Source: CALDTK01 sp041744755 (GTDB lineage: Bacteria; Bacteroidota; Bacteroidia; Chitinophagales; Saprospiraceae). Taken from it: 57,981 bases of DNA. Every line of letters starts with the position of its first letter. Position 1 is the first letter of the stretch. This document shows positions 14,979-23,838 of the stretch, in pieces. The notes under the pieces were generated by a model, which had not been told where the DNA came from, ran no database searches, and worked only from the letters and a program-made list of their open reading frames with translations. The stretch covers positions 1-57,981 of the forward strand of contig JBGTKC010000046.1 of NCBI GenBank assembly GCA_041744755.1, read 5' to 3'. The translations under genes were made by a program, and so were the position numbers.

Positions 14979-15803
14979 TCAACCCACCAGCGCTGCCGCC
15001 TTAAGTTCACTACGGCGCGCGGCTATCATCTTCTGGAGCGCGGGCAGGCGACGCTTAGTCTCGAGGTACCCTACTTCCACGAGGGCATCGGCCTTGGCGA
15101 AGTTGTAGATGTGGTAACCCTTGAGTTCGAGGGGCTCGATGAGGAAGTCGCACAGCTCGCGCGAGGCCGCGGCGTTGTGGTGGACCGACAGGTCGAACAC
15201 GCGGTTGCTGATGGTCCACATCGAGGTTAGCTGCCCGACCTCGGCCTGCTCGTGCGGCATGACGTTACTCCCGATGAGGAGGTCGCACTCCTCGCGGATT
15301 GGGGCGGCCGGCAGATTCATGTACAACCCGCCGTCGATGTACTGCTGCCCGTCGATAACGACGGGGTGGAAGAGCAAAGGCACCGCGCAGCTCGCCTGCA
15401 CCGCCGGGATGAGGGAGCCTTCGCGAAACACGTGTAGGTCTCCGGTCTGGAGGTTGGTGGCCGTGACCGCGAACAGCTTCTGGAGGCAGTTGAAGTCGTC
15501 AACCGGGAGCACGGTCTCAAGTTTTTCGCGGAGCAGGGTCAACTTGATTAACCCCTTGAGCGGATTGCCTATGCGCAATAGTTTGAGCCCGACGCCGACG
15601 CGGGCGAACTGCTCGAGCTCCTCGGAGGTGGCTCCGTAAGCATACAGCGCTCCTACGATGGCCCCGGAAGACGTGCCCGCGACGACCTGCGCCTCGATGC
15701 CGGCCTCGGTAAGGGCTTTGAGGACGCCGATGTGTGCGACCCCACGCGCGCCCCCCCCGCTGAGGGCGATCCCGATACGGAGGTCGTGGGTGGTTTGCGT
15801 CAT
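14979..15803 (-). CDS. Patatin-like phospholipase
   Basis: This is a 274-residue serine hydrolase of the patatin family, acting on acyl lipids with a Ser-Asp dyad. The oxyanion loop SGGGARGVAH, the nucleophile elbow GTSSG and the catalytic aspartate in IDGGLYMN are all present. There is no signal peptide, so it is cytoplasmic or exported by an unrecognised route. The start ATG at 15803 (MTQTTHDLRIGIALSGG) is set by family alignment. A longer in-frame extension would run through a mini-hairpin and is rejected. Confidence 0.9.
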   Translation of the reverse strand: MTQTTHDLRIGIALSGGGARGVAHIGVLKALTEAGIEAQVVAGTSSGAIVGALYAYGATSEELEQFARVGVGLKLLRIGNPLKGLIKLTLLREKLETVLPVDDFNCLQKLFAVTATNLQTGDLHVFREGSLIPAVQASCAVPLLFHPVVIDGQQYIDGGLYMNLPAAPIREECDLLIGSNVMPHEQAEVGQLTSMWTISNRVFDLSVHHNAAASRELCDFLIEPLELKGYHIYNFAKADALVEVGYLETKRRLPALQKMIAARRSELKAAALVG

Positions 15804-16140
15804 AGGCGTACCTAACGTACACGCCACCGCGGCGCTTGTTCGCCTTTCGGCAAAACGACCCGTGGTTGGCAAGGACCGCCCGGGTGGATGGCCAACGCCA
15901 GCGGTCGCGACGAAAGCGCGGATGGCTCTCCGGCGGTAAAATCGCGGATACCGTAATGATCTACCGCAAAAGTTGAGTTGCGTAGCCGTCCCGGGCATTG
16001 GATTTGAGTAGCGCAAAACATCTAACGGGCTGATTCACTGTGGATAACTCTTCTCTCGTGGAGATTACTTAACGGTAATTTAATCCTGGCACAGGTAGTT
16101 TTGCCGCGTCTTAGCAACTCTCACCCAAGACTCCGAGACT
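15804..16140. other. 337-bp divergent intergenic region (patatin / Oar receptor)
   Basis: This region separates the divergent patatin and TonB receptor genes and must hold both promoters. It contains one GNAA mini-hairpin near the patatin start. An AT-richer stretch around 16060-16090 is the best promoter candidate for the receptor, but I could not place a Bacteroidota -7/-33 pair with confidence. No small gene or RNA was recognised. Confidence 0.5.
15842..15856 (-). repeat. GNAA mini-hairpin element, GTTTTGCCGAAAGGC
   Basis: Compensated stem GCC/GGC, loop GAAA. It is intergenic, 38 nt upstream of the patatin start. Confidence 0.9.
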
Positions 16141-19100
16141 ATGAGCCTGCGCTACACCTCCATACTAACCCTCCTTTGTTGGCTACTGACCCCTATGCTG
16201 GTCGGCGCCCAGGGTGTCACGACCGCAAGTATCAGCGGCCGCATCCTCGACACGAGCAATGAGCCTTTGATCGGTGCAACGGTCGTGGCTGTCCACCAGC
16301 CCACCGGCACGATCTACGGCAACGCGACGGACCTAGATGGCTACTACCGGCTCGCCAACATGCGCGTCGGCGGACCGTACACCGTGACGATCAGTTACAC
16401 CGGCTACGGCTCGCAGGAATTTACGGGCATCGAGCTCCGCCTCGGCGAAAATCGCACTTTCGACGCCACGCTCCAAGACAACACCAGTGAACTGACCGAG
16501 GTCGTCGTGACCGCCCGCGGAGGCAGCGCTGGCGAGAACGCGGGGGCTAGTACGCGCATCAGCACCGAGCAAATCGAGGCCCTCCCGACGATCAACCGAG
16601 ACCTGAGTGACTTTACGCGGCTTACGCCCCAGGCCAGCAGCACCGGTGACGGTACGAGTTTCGCGGGTGTCAACAACCGCTACAACGCCGTCTACATCGA
16701 TGGCGCGGTCAACAATGACGTCTTCGGACTTTCGAGCGCGGGTACGAACGGTGGACAGACCGGGGCCTCCCCCTTCTCGATTGACATCATCGACCAAATC
16801 CAGGTCGTGCTGTCACCATATGACGTTAGCCTCGGTGGATTTGCCGGCGGCGGCATTAACGCCGTCACCAAATCCGGTACGAACCAATTCAAGGGTACAG
16901 CCTACTACTTCTTGCAAAACCAGGGCCTTGCCGGCAAAACCAACGGTCGGCTTGCCGATCGCCTCGGGGACGATTTCGAGCGCCGGAAGCTGAGCGACTT
17001 TAAGAAGGAAACCTACGGGGCATCTTTCGGCGGCCCGATCCTACGGGACAAAATTTTCTTCTTCGCCAATGTCGAGGCCCAGAAAGACGGTTCTCCTCAG
17101 CCCTTCGAGTTCGGCCAGTATGAAGGCACTTCCAAAGCAGCCGACATCGAAACCCTCCGCACCACCCTGCGTGACAAGTACGGCTACGACGCCGGTACCT
17201 TCGGCAGCGTGACCGATGAGTTGACGAGCCTGAAGCTTTTCGGTAAGCTGGATTTCAACCTCAACAGCAACAATCGCCTCACGCTTCGCCACAACTACGC
17301 GAAGGCGGAAAACTTCGACTTCAACTCGGGCAACTCCCGGACGATCAACTTCTCGAACAACGGGGTCTACTTCCCTAGCACGACCAATTCGAGCGCCCTG
17401 GAACTCAATTCGTCCTTCGGGACGGGGGCTTCCAACAACCTCATCCTGGGCTACACCCGCGTGTTCGACGACCGTGACCCGATCGGGGCGCTCTTCCCGA
17501 GCGTGACCATCTTCGACGGCTCCGGCCAGATCCGTTTCGGCTCGGAGGCCTTCTCGGCCGCCAACCAACTCAAGGTGAACACCTTCACCATCACTGACAA
17601 CTTCAAACTCTACCGCGGGGCCCACACCATTACCCTCGGCACGCACAACGAATTCAACAGCTTCGTCAACCTCTTCATCCCGAACGCTGGCGGGACCTAC
17701 CAATTCGGTAGCCTGCAGACCTTCCTCGAGGAGGGTCCGTCGTCGCGTTACGACCGCAGCTACTCCCGGGTAGACAACGTCATCGGCGATGGCTCGAGCT
17801 CGGCCGCTGAATTTAAGGCGATCCAACTCGGCGTCTATGGACAGGACGAGTTCGTGGCCACAGATAAGCTGACGCTGACGGCAGGCCTCCGCATCGACGT
17901 GCCCATTATTACCTCGGACCCGCGGGCAATCGACAACTTCGAGACTGGCCTCAAACCACAGCTCGCGGCCGCGTATCCGGTGGCAGGCAAGGCGCGCGCC
18001 GGCCAAGCGCCCGACGGACAGGTGATGTTCTCGCCCCGCGTCGGCTTTAACTACAACACTAAGAACGACTACAGGATGGTGGTCCGCGGGGGAGCCGGCA
18101 TCTTCACGAGTCGCGTGCCTTTCGTTTGGCCCGGCGGGATGTTCACCAACAACGGGGTGACCCTTGGGCAGATTCAGCAACGCGGTGGCGCCAACGCCTT
18201 TGCGTTCAATCCCGATGTCAATCAACAGTATGCCACCCCAGGCGACGCACCCCAGGGTCAGATCGACCTGTTCGTGGAAGACTTCAAGTACCCACAGGTG
18301 TTTCGCACCAACCTCGCCGGTGACCTAACCCTGCCCGGAGGGATCGACTTCACGGTCGAGGGGCTATTCTCGAAGACGCTCAATAACATCGTGGTCTACA
18401 ACGTCAACAGCAGCCCGGTCCTCAATGACGTGCGAAATGCCGCACAAGCAGCTTCCTCCTTCCCCGACGATCGGACGATTTACGAAGGCGCCCTCGTCAC
18501 CAGCGATGCCGGGGGTGATGTGTACGTCGTGGACAACACAAGCAAGGGATACACCTACACCTTGACCACGAGTGTCGCCAAGCGCTTCGCCAGCGGTATT
18601 ACCGCGAGTCTCGCCTACACCTACGGGGACGCGTACTCCATCAATGACGGTACCTCCTCGCAGAACTCTTCTCAGTGGCGCGGACAGATCAACGTCGACG
18701 GACGCAACAACCCCGTGTACGGACGCAGTGACTACGCCACTGGCCACCGCGTCGTAGGCGCACTCGCCTACCGCGCCGACTGGACCAAGGACGATCGCTT
18801 CGCAACCACGGTGTCGCTATTTTTCAATGGTCAAACCGGCTCGCCGTACTCCTACGTCATCGGACAGGGGACGCTGCTGAGTCGCAACGCAAACGGTACC
18901 GTGCGTACGTCGACCGTGTTCTCTGACAATATCAACGCCGACCGGGGTAGCACTACGCGAAACCGAAGCCTCATCTACGTGCCGGCTTCGCAGGCTCAGA
19001 TCAATCTCGTCGATACGAAAGATGCCGACGGCAATGTCGTACTCACGGCAGACCAGCAGTGGGCGCTGCTGAATGCCTTCATTAGCGACGACAAGTACCT

Positions 19101-19455
19101 AAGCAAGAACCGCGGCCAGTACGCCGACAAGAACAGTAATTTCGCTCCATTCGTCGGGATCTTCGACTTTGCAATCCGCCAGAATATCGGTTTCGAGGTC
19201 GGCGGTAGAGTGCAGCGGCTTCAAGCGTCTTTTGACGTCTTCAACTTTGCCAACTTCTTGAACAAGAACTGGGGCGTGCGCTACAACGTGCCAGGTGATT
19301 TCAACAACTACGATTTCTATCGTTACGTTGGGTTGGTCAACAACGAACCTGCTTACAATTTCACGCAGACCACTACTGGCAAAGACGCTCTTAACATCTC
19401 CGGCGGCGGATCCATCTGGCGCGCCCGCGTCGGCCTCCGCTACCTCTTTAACTAG
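16141..19455 (+). CDS. Oar-like TonB-dependent outer-membrane receptor
   Basis: This 1104-residue outer-membrane beta-barrel would import a ligand using TonB energy. Its order is: signal peptide (cleavage near VGAQ), a carboxypeptidase-regulatory-like beta-sandwich (SISGRILDTSNEPLIGATV), a plug domain with ELTEVVVTA and NRYNAVYIDGAVNND, and a long barrel ending in an aromatic residue (LRYLFN). The segment GGFAGGGINAVTKSGTNQFK marks the Oar subfamily rather than SusC, and no SusD partner is adjacent. The ligand is unknown. It has no mini-hairpin copy over 3.3 kb. Confidence 0.88.
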   Translation: MSLRYTSILTLLCWLLTPMLVGAQGVTTASISGRILDTSNEPLIGATVVAVHQPTGTIYGNATDLDGYYRLANMRVGGPYTVTISYTGYGSQEFTGIELRLGENRTFDATLQDNTSELTEVVVTARGGSAGENAGASTRISTEQIEALPTINRDLSDFTRLTPQASSTGDGTSFAGVNNRYNAVYIDGAVNNDVFGLSSAGTNGGQTGASPFSIDIIDQIQVVLSPYDVSLGGFAGGGINAVTKSGTNQFKGTAYYFLQNQGLAGKTNGRLADRLGDDFERRKLSDFKKETYGASFGGPILRDKIFFFANVEAQKDGSPQPFEFGQYEGTSKAADIETLRTTLRDKYGYDAGTFGSVTDELTSLKLFGKLDFNLNSNNRLTLRHNYAKAENFDFNSGNSRTINFSNNGVYFPSTTNSSALELNSSFGTGASNNLILGYTRVFDDRDPIGALFPSVTIFDGSGQIRFGSEAFSAANQLKVNTFTITDNFKLYRGAHTITLGTHNEFNSFVNLFIPNAGGTYQFGSLQTFLEEGPSSRYDRSYSRVDNVIGDGSSSAAEFKAIQLGVYGQDEFVATDKLTLTAGLRIDVPIITSDPRAIDNFETGLKPQLAAAYPVAGKARAGQAPDGQVMFSPRVGFNYNTKNDYRMVVRGGAGIFTSRVPFVWPGGMFTNNGVTLGQIQQRGGANAFAFNPDVNQQYATPGDAPQGQIDLFVEDFKYPQVFRTNLAGDLTLPGGIDFTVEGLFSKTLNNIVVYNVNSSPVLNDVRNAAQAASSFPDDRTIYEGALVTSDAGGDVYVVDNTSKGYTYTLTTSVAKRFASGITASLAYTYGDAYSINDGTSSQNSSQWRGQINVDGRNNPVYGRSDYATGHRVVGALAYRADWTKDDRFATTVSLFFNGQTGSPYSYVIGQGTLLSRNANGTVRTSTVFSDNINADRGSTTRNRSLIYVPASQAQINLVDTKDADGNVVLTADQQWALLNAFISDDKYLSKNRGQYADKNSNFAPFVGIFDFAIRQNIGFEVGGRVQRLQASFDVFNFANFLNKNWGVRYNVPGDFNNYDFYRYVGLVNNEPAYNFTQTTTGKDALNISGGGSIWRARVGLRYLFN

Positions 19456-19527
19456 GCCCAGTTTTCGCTTAGCTTAGCAGAACTCCGGAGCGCCTTGACG
19501 TTGCGGAGATCTGTTTTTATTTTGCTT

Positions 19528-20589
19528 ATGCCGCTACTCCGCCCCAAGTTGCTCACCCTGTGTGCCGTCGGCGCCTTATGTATCGGTGCCGCCGACGCGA
19601 CCGAGGCCATCGCGCAATTGGCTTTCGCGTCCGAGCACCCGAGTTTTCGCGGGGGGCTGCTAGAGACGAGCCCCATCCCGATGGGGGGCCACGGCGTGGT
19701 CGACGCCCGATCGGAGCGCCCCCGTGGCCCAGCGCACCTCGTCGGGTTCCCGTCGTCGACCTTCTGGTTGCTCGACGACCGCGGGGAAGGGCTCCCGCTC
19801 GTCAGCGCCCACCGCGGCCGACCTGAGATCGACGCCTTCCCCGAGAATTGTCTCGAATCCATGGCGCGGCTCATGCAAGAAGGTTCCTTCATCGCCGAGA
19901 TCGATATTAGTGTCTCGAAAGACGGCGTGCTCTTCCTCTTCCACGATGAAGAGCTCGATCGCCTCACGCGCAATACCGGCCTGGCCAAGGACCGGACCTG
20001 GTCCGAGCTCGATACGATGCGTCTACGGGACGCCACCGGGAGACTTACCGAGTACACCATCCCAAGCCTCGACGAAGCCCTCGCGCAGGCCAAAGGGAAA
20101 GGCTTACTCTCACTCGACCGCAAGCGGCCGGTGACCCTGCGACAGATCACCAGCGCCGCGCGAGACCGCGGGATGCTCGCGGAGGTGAGCCTCATCTTAT
20201 ACGATATGGACGACTACCGGGAGTGGGCTGAGCTGCCGGACCTAGGTCCGGTGAGCTTCGAGGCTCTCGACGTGCTAAAGGTCGAGGAGCTCGCGCAACG
20301 CAACCGCGAACTCTACGCGCGCTTCGGGATCTCGCCATTCAGGGAGGAGGGCACGCGACCGACCTCCGGCTTCCTCGGCGTCGGGGTACCGAATATGGAG
20401 ATGTTACGCACCGCCAAGGCGCTGCGCATCCGGGCTACCGTCGGCACGTTCGGGGAGCTAGACCGGCGCGCCGAGGCCGACAAAGGCGAGACGTACAGGG
20501 AGCTTATACGCAGTGGCGTGTCCGTGATTGCGACCAACAGGCCACTTGCCGTGAGTGAGGCCATCTACCAGAAGAAGTCTAAGTCCTGA
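19528..20589 (+). CDS. Glycerophosphodiester phosphodiesterase, secreted
   Basis: This is a GDPD-family TIM-barrel enzyme that hydrolyses glycerophosphodiesters to glycerol-3-phosphate and an alcohol. The catalytic signature is clear: SAHRGRPEIDAFPENCLES, then the metal-binding EIDISVSKDG, and LFHDEELDRLTRNTG. An N-terminal hydrophobic stretch suggests export. The ATG at 19528 is used; an in-frame TTG 33 nt upstream would lengthen the signal region. It lies 72 nt after the Oar receptor, and may act on envelope phospholipid debris. Confidence 0.85.
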   Translation: MPLLRPKLLTLCAVGALCIGAADATEAIAQLAFASEHPSFRGGLLETSPIPMGGHGVVDARSERPRGPAHLVGFPSSTFWLLDDRGEGLPLVSAHRGRPEIDAFPENCLESMARLMQEGSFIAEIDISVSKDGVLFLFHDEELDRLTRNTGLAKDRTWSELDTMRLRDATGRLTEYTIPSLDEALAQAKGKGLLSLDRKRPVTLRQITSAARDRGMLAEVSLILYDMDDYREWAELPDLGPVSFEALDVLKVEELAQRNRELYARFGISPFREEGTRPTSGFLGVGVPNMEMLRTAKALRIRATVGTFGELDRRAEADKGETYRELIRSGVSVIATNRPLAVSEAIYQKKSKS

Positions 20590-20646
20590 GTAACGCGCGC
20601 GCCTGAGCCCACCCGTCACCGGGGGTCGCGGTTCGCTCTTTGATCG

Positions 20647-21594
20647 CTAAGGCGTCGGTAGGAAGTTTTCGGCGATCATACAGCGCACGCTACCGCCGCC
20701 GATAGATTCGATGGTGCTGATTGCGCTGTGGATAATTGGGCCGTCGGACTCTAGCACCATGCGCTGTTCTTCGGTGAGTGCACCGTAGGCGCGGCTCGAC
20801 ATGACCCAACGCGCGTGGCCCGCGCCATCGATAACCTGGAGCGCGTTGCCGGCGAAGTTGCCGATCTGCTCGGCGCTGAGGTCAACGACCGTGTGTCCGG
20901 TTTTGCGAAAGCTAGCCAGCAAACGCGCCTGATCCGCCGGCGCAGAAAGCGTTAACCCAACCACGGCCGCGCGCTCCCCCACGGCCATCACGACGTTGGT
21001 GTGGTAGATCGGCTGACCCTCGGCGTCCGTAGCGTCGAAGGCGAGGAGCTCGTATTCCATTAGCGCGGCCCAACGTTGCGCCAGAGGCTCTTGTGAGCGT
21101 TGGCTGCGCGCGAGGTAACACACGCGGTTGGCGCGGTCGAGCACCATTGAACCGGTTCCCTCGAGGTAGATACCCTGCTCTTCGGCGGGTTCGAGGGCGA
21201 TGAGGCGCCTTACGGCAAAACTGTCGTATAGCGCGTGTAGCAGGGCCCCGCCCCGCTCCAGTCTACGCGACGGCATCGCCATGGGATAGGTGACCAGGGT
21301 GCCGTCGGCGTGAGTGGAGAACCAGTTGTTCGGAAACACTGCTTCCAGTTTTGGCGAAAGCTCGCTGTCGTCGGTGACCATGACGTCGACACCCGCTTGG
21401 CGCAAGAGCGCAACGATGGCGTCGAACTCGGTTTTGGCGAAAGCCGTACTCTGTTCCAGGCTCAGGCCCCGCGGCCGACTCATGTAGGCGTTGTCGGTGG
21501 CGGACTCTGTGTTGTACCCGAAGGCGGCCGGGCGCACCATACAGACGCGGTTGGTGGCCTGAACGTGTGCGGTGGGTAAAGTTTGGTGGGGCAT
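20647..21594 (-). CDS. ctlX: Citrulline utilization hydrolase CtlX type (arginine deiminase superfamily)
   Basis: The 315-residue enzyme belongs to the guanidino-modifying superfamily and resembles the Bacteroidota CtlX group. Superfamily motifs are PNNWFSTH near the N-terminus, GTGSMVLDR, the catalytic-histidine segment YHTNVVM, and the C-terminal nucleophile region GGGSVRCMIAE. It would hydrolyse citrulline or a related ureido/guanidino compound. It is unusual in hosting four GNAA mini-hairpins within 546 nt, encoding SFRKT, SFAVRR, LSPK and AFAKT in surface-type segments. Confidence 0.82.
   Translation of the reverse strand: MPHQTLPTAHVQATNRVCMVRPAAFGYNTESATDNAYMSRPRGLSLEQSTAFAKTEFDAIVALLRQAGVDVMVTDDSELSPKLEAVFPNNWFSTHADGTLVTYPMAMPSRRLERGGALLHALYDSFAVRRLIALEPAEEQGIYLEGTGSMVLDRANRVCYLARSQRSQEPLAQRWAALMEYELLAFDATDAEGQPIYHTNVVMAVGERAAVVGLTLSAPADQARLLASFRKTGHTVVDLSAEQIGNFAGNALQVIDGAGHARWVMSSRAYGALTEEQRMVLESDGPIIHSAISTIESIGGGSVRCMIAENFLPTP
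20900..20912 (+). repeat. GNAA mini-hairpin element, short form GTTTTGCGAAAGC
   Basis: Two-base-pair stem GC/GC with loop GAAA. It lies in ctlX, antisense, and encodes FRKT. Confidence 0.75.
21207..21221 (-). repeat. GNAA mini-hairpin element, GTTTTGCCGTAAGGC
   Basis: Compensated stem GCC/GGC with loop GTAA. It lies in ctlX, sense, and encodes FAVRR. Confidence 0.85.
21348..21362 (+). repeat. GNAA mini-hairpin element, GTTTTGGCGAAAGCT
   Basis: Outer G.T wobble, loop GAAA. It lies in ctlX, antisense, and encodes LSPK. Confidence 0.87.
21431..21445 (+). repeat. GNAA mini-hairpin element, GTTTTGGCGAAAGCC
   Basis: Canonical copy in ctlX, antisense, encoding AFAKT, 68 nt from the previous copy in the same orientation. 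Confidence 0.92.
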
Positions 21595-21654
21595 TCGGAG
21601 GTTTACAGAACACGTCAGCGGCCTGCTGACGTTGCGTGAAGAAACACCCCTGAC

Positions 21655-22218
21655 ATGAAAGCATTACGCGCGAAGAGCGAATACGAAGGCAATCCAGTCG
21701 GCATCGCCGATAAGGCCGCCAAGGCCATCGCGAAAGACCTCGACACCCACCTCGCGAGCTACGTCGTGCTCTGGACACAGTACCATAAGTACCACTGGAT
21801 GGTGGAGGGTCCGCAATTTCGCGATCTCCACCTTTTCCTCCAGAGTAACTACGAGGAGGTCAACCTCGACCTAGACGCGATTGCCGAGCGCATCACGCTC
21901 CTAGGGTGCACCCCGAGCACCACGCTCGCCGCCTACGCCAAGAACAGCTACACCGCTGAGGAGTCCGAGGACGTGATGCACATCCGCGACAGCCTGAAGT
22001 TCTCGATGGACAACGAGACCAAGGTCTGTAACCACCTCCGCGCCACCATCAAGCTCTGCCTCCAGCACGACGACTTCGGCACGAAGAAAATGATCGAGGG
22101 GATGCTGGAGCGCGCCGAGAACCGCGCTCACCACACCGAGCACTTCCTTGGGCACGACAGCCTCACGGTGGGCTATATGCACGACGAGAAGGAAGCCGAG
22201 GAGGCCGCAGTTGCGTAA
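21655..22218 (+). CDS. dps: DNA starvation/stationary-phase protection protein (Dps, ferritin-like)
   Basis: Dps forms a 12-subunit shell that oxidises and stores iron and protects DNA from peroxide. The 187-residue protein has the inter-subunit ferroxidase ligands in YHKYHWMVEGPQFRDLH and YEEVNLDLDAIAERI, and a lysine-rich N-terminus (MKALRAKSEYEGN) that could contact DNA. The length is usual for the family. It is divergent from ctlX with a 60-nt gap and lies 9 nt before a serine-hydrolase gene in the same direction. Confidence 0.92.
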   Translation: MKALRAKSEYEGNPVGIADKAAKAIAKDLDTHLASYVVLWTQYHKYHWMVEGPQFRDLHLFLQSNYEEVNLDLDAIAERITLLGCTPSTTLAAYAKNSYTAEESEDVMHIRDSLKFSMDNETKVCNHLRATIKLCLQHDDFGTKKMIEGMLERAENRAHHTEHFLGHDSLTVGYMHDEKEAEEAAVA

Positions 22219-22227
22219 TTTCGCTTT

Positions 22228-23289
22228 GTGAGCAAGTCGCATATCACCCACCAGCCCAGATTCCTGCCCAGGGGTCTGGGCTTGTTGTTTGCGGCCCTGG
22301 CGGTCGGCAGTTGCGCGCGCAAAGGCATCAGTTACGAGGAGCTCATAAATCTCGTCGCTCAGAATGAGTGCCCACGCAGCGAGCTCGGAGCTACGCCGAT
22401 GATGGTCGTCTTCTGGACGGCGGACACCTTGCGGTACGTGGCCTACCCGCCCGCCAACGACGACCGCTTGGACAGCACCACCCTGTTTCAACTCGGCAGC
22501 CTCACCACGAGTTTTCTCGTACCCGATTTGCTCGAATCCCTCGAGCGACAGAAGATCGGTCTCGACAGTACCGCCCTCGTAGCCGGTCGGAGCTCCGGCG
22601 CGCCGTGGACGATCACGTTCCGCGACCTGCTCCTGCACCATAGCGGAATCGCTACCTACACCGACGGCACGGCGGGCGTCGAGGATCAGCTGTCGCAAAA
22701 ACTACTGCAAATCGATCGACAGCCCGACCCTGGGTTGGAGCGGCCGTTCGCCTTCGACCACTGGAACTACACCTTGGCGCGCTTGGCGCTCGGGTCGCGG
22801 GCCGGTAGCGGTGTTGGTAGTAGGTCGGCGGACTACCGCGCCTCTCAGCTGAGGTACGTCGACCGCGCCGACAGCACCATACGCCAACAGCTTGCTCCCT
22901 CGGAGGCTACGCGCCAACCCGCTCCGCCGCGGCAGGCCACTGAACTATTTGTGGCGAGCACCGGGGGCATGGCCAGCGCGCAACAACTCTCGGCGTACGT
23001 GCGGGCGTATGACAGCGCGCAGCTTGATAGCCTTTCGGCAAAACCGACCAGCGACTCGCGCCCCAATACCGAGATCACGCTGGGATGGTACCGCAGTCAA
23101 CTCAAGAATGGGAGCTTCGTCTACTCCAACGCCGGGCGAACCCGGAAGCACGGGTCGGCCGTGGCCTTCTACCCGGCGACCCAGACCGGGGTCATCGTCC
23201 TGGCTACCGACAGCAAATCGGTCGACTGCCTCGCGCTCGACCTCCTCCGCAACCTGAACGACAACTGGCGCGCAAAGCCTCAGCCCTAA
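22228..23289 (+). CDS. Beta-lactamase-like serine hydrolase, lipoprotein, probably inactive
   Basis: The 353-residue product has the fold pattern of class C beta-lactamase-related hydrolases, with a lipoprotein signal ending VGSC. The usual S-x-x-K motif appears as GSLTTS, so the general-base lysine is absent. The YxN motif region reads DHWNYT, and the final H/K-x-G is seen as RKHGSAVAF. The DLLLHHSGI landmark is kept. Loss of the lysine suggests a binding or pseudo-enzyme role. The start is GTG. It lies between dps and the SUI1-like gene, 2 nt before the latter. Confidence 0.65.
   Translation: MSKSHITHQPRFLPRGLGLLFAALAVGSCARKGISYEELINLVAQNECPRSELGATPMMVVFWTADTLRYVAYPPANDDRLDSTTLFQLGSLTTSFLVPDLLESLERQKIGLDSTALVAGRSSGAPWTITFRDLLLHHSGIATYTDGTAGVEDQLSQKLLQIDRQPDPGLERPFAFDHWNYTLARLALGSRAGSGVGSRSADYRASQLRYVDRADSTIRQQLAPSEATRQPAPPRQATELFVASTGGMASAQQLSAYVRAYDSAQLDSLSAKPTSDSRPNTEITLGWYRSQLKNGSFVYSNAGRTRKHGSAVAFYPATQTGVIVLATDSKSVDCLALDLLRNLNDNWRAKPQP
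23030..23044 (-). repeat. GNAA mini-hairpin element, GTTTTGCCGAAAGGC
   Basis: Compensated stem GCC/GGC, loop GAAA. It lies in the serine-hydrolase gene, antisense, and encodes LSAKP. Confidence 0.9.
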
Positions 23290-23291
23290 CT

Positions 23292-23639
23292 ATGAGCAAA
23301 TCGAAGAGCAAGCGCAGCGGGGTGGTCTACAGTACCGACCCGGAGTACATCTACCGCTTTGGTCATCCGAATCCGCCGGAACTGTTGCCCAACGATGCGC
23401 AGCCGCTCCGCGTACAGTTAGACAAGAAGGCCAGACGCGGGAAGGCCGTTACATTAATTACCGGTTTCGAAGGTCCGGACGATGACCTGTCCACTTTGGG
23501 CAAGCACCTTAAAAACTTGTGCGGCGTTGGGGGCTCCGCCAAGGATGGCGAGATCCTGCTGCAGGGTGATCATCGCGACAAGGTGATGGCATACCTCGCG
23601 AAGGAAGGGTACGACAAGGCCAAGCGGGCTGGGGGTTGA
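23292..23639 (+). CDS. SUI1/eIF1-like translation factor (YciH family)
   Basis: The 115-residue protein carries the SUI1 domain in its C-terminal half: GKAVTLITGFEGPDDDLSTL, KHLKNLCGVGGSAKDGEILL, then QGDHRDKVMAYL. Eukaryotic eIF1 monitors start-codon choice, and bacterial YciH is thought to act at initiation under stress. The N-terminus is basic (MSKSKSKRS). It begins 2 nt after the preceding gene, so is likely in an operon with dps and the serine hydrolase. Confidence 0.88.
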   Translation: MSKSKSKRSGVVYSTDPEYIYRFGHPNPPELLPNDAQPLRVQLDKKARRGKAVTLITGFEGPDDDLSTLGKHLKNLCGVGGSAKDGEILLQGDHRDKVMAYLAKEGYDKAKRAGG

Positions 23640-23748
23640 AACATCAGGCTCTCATCGGCGCACCTTTAGCTACGTGCTGCACATCTTTCGGGAGGAAAAA
23701 ACCTAAAGCTCGTCGCTCATCTAGCGTAGCGAAAAGTAGGAGACATTT

Positions 23749-23826
23749 ATGGGTCTACCAATAGCGTTTGGCGCAGCCCACAGAGGATACGAAGCGCGCA
23801 GACAGGAGTTGGTCGAACTTGTCTGA
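23749..23826 (+). CDS. Possible 25-residue small ORF
   Basis: In the 199-nt gap between the SUI1-like and DUF3050 genes, an ATG is preceded at normal spacing by AGGAG and opens 25 codons (MGLPIAFGAAHRGYEARR...) before TGA. Strong Shine-Dalgarno sequences are uncommon in Bacteroidota, and no conservation can be checked here, so this may be chance. Confidence 0.2.
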   Translation: MGLPIAFGAAHRGYEARRQELVELV

Positions 23827-23838
23827 GCCTGTGGCCAG

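Noticed and set aside
16924..16938. Near-match GTTTTGCCGGCAAGG in the Oar gene
   Set aside because: It would need a five-base loop and does not fit G-N-A-A.
17041..18225. Long open frame antisense to the Oar receptor (394 codons)
   Set aside because: Shadow frame; the forward receptor is unambiguous.
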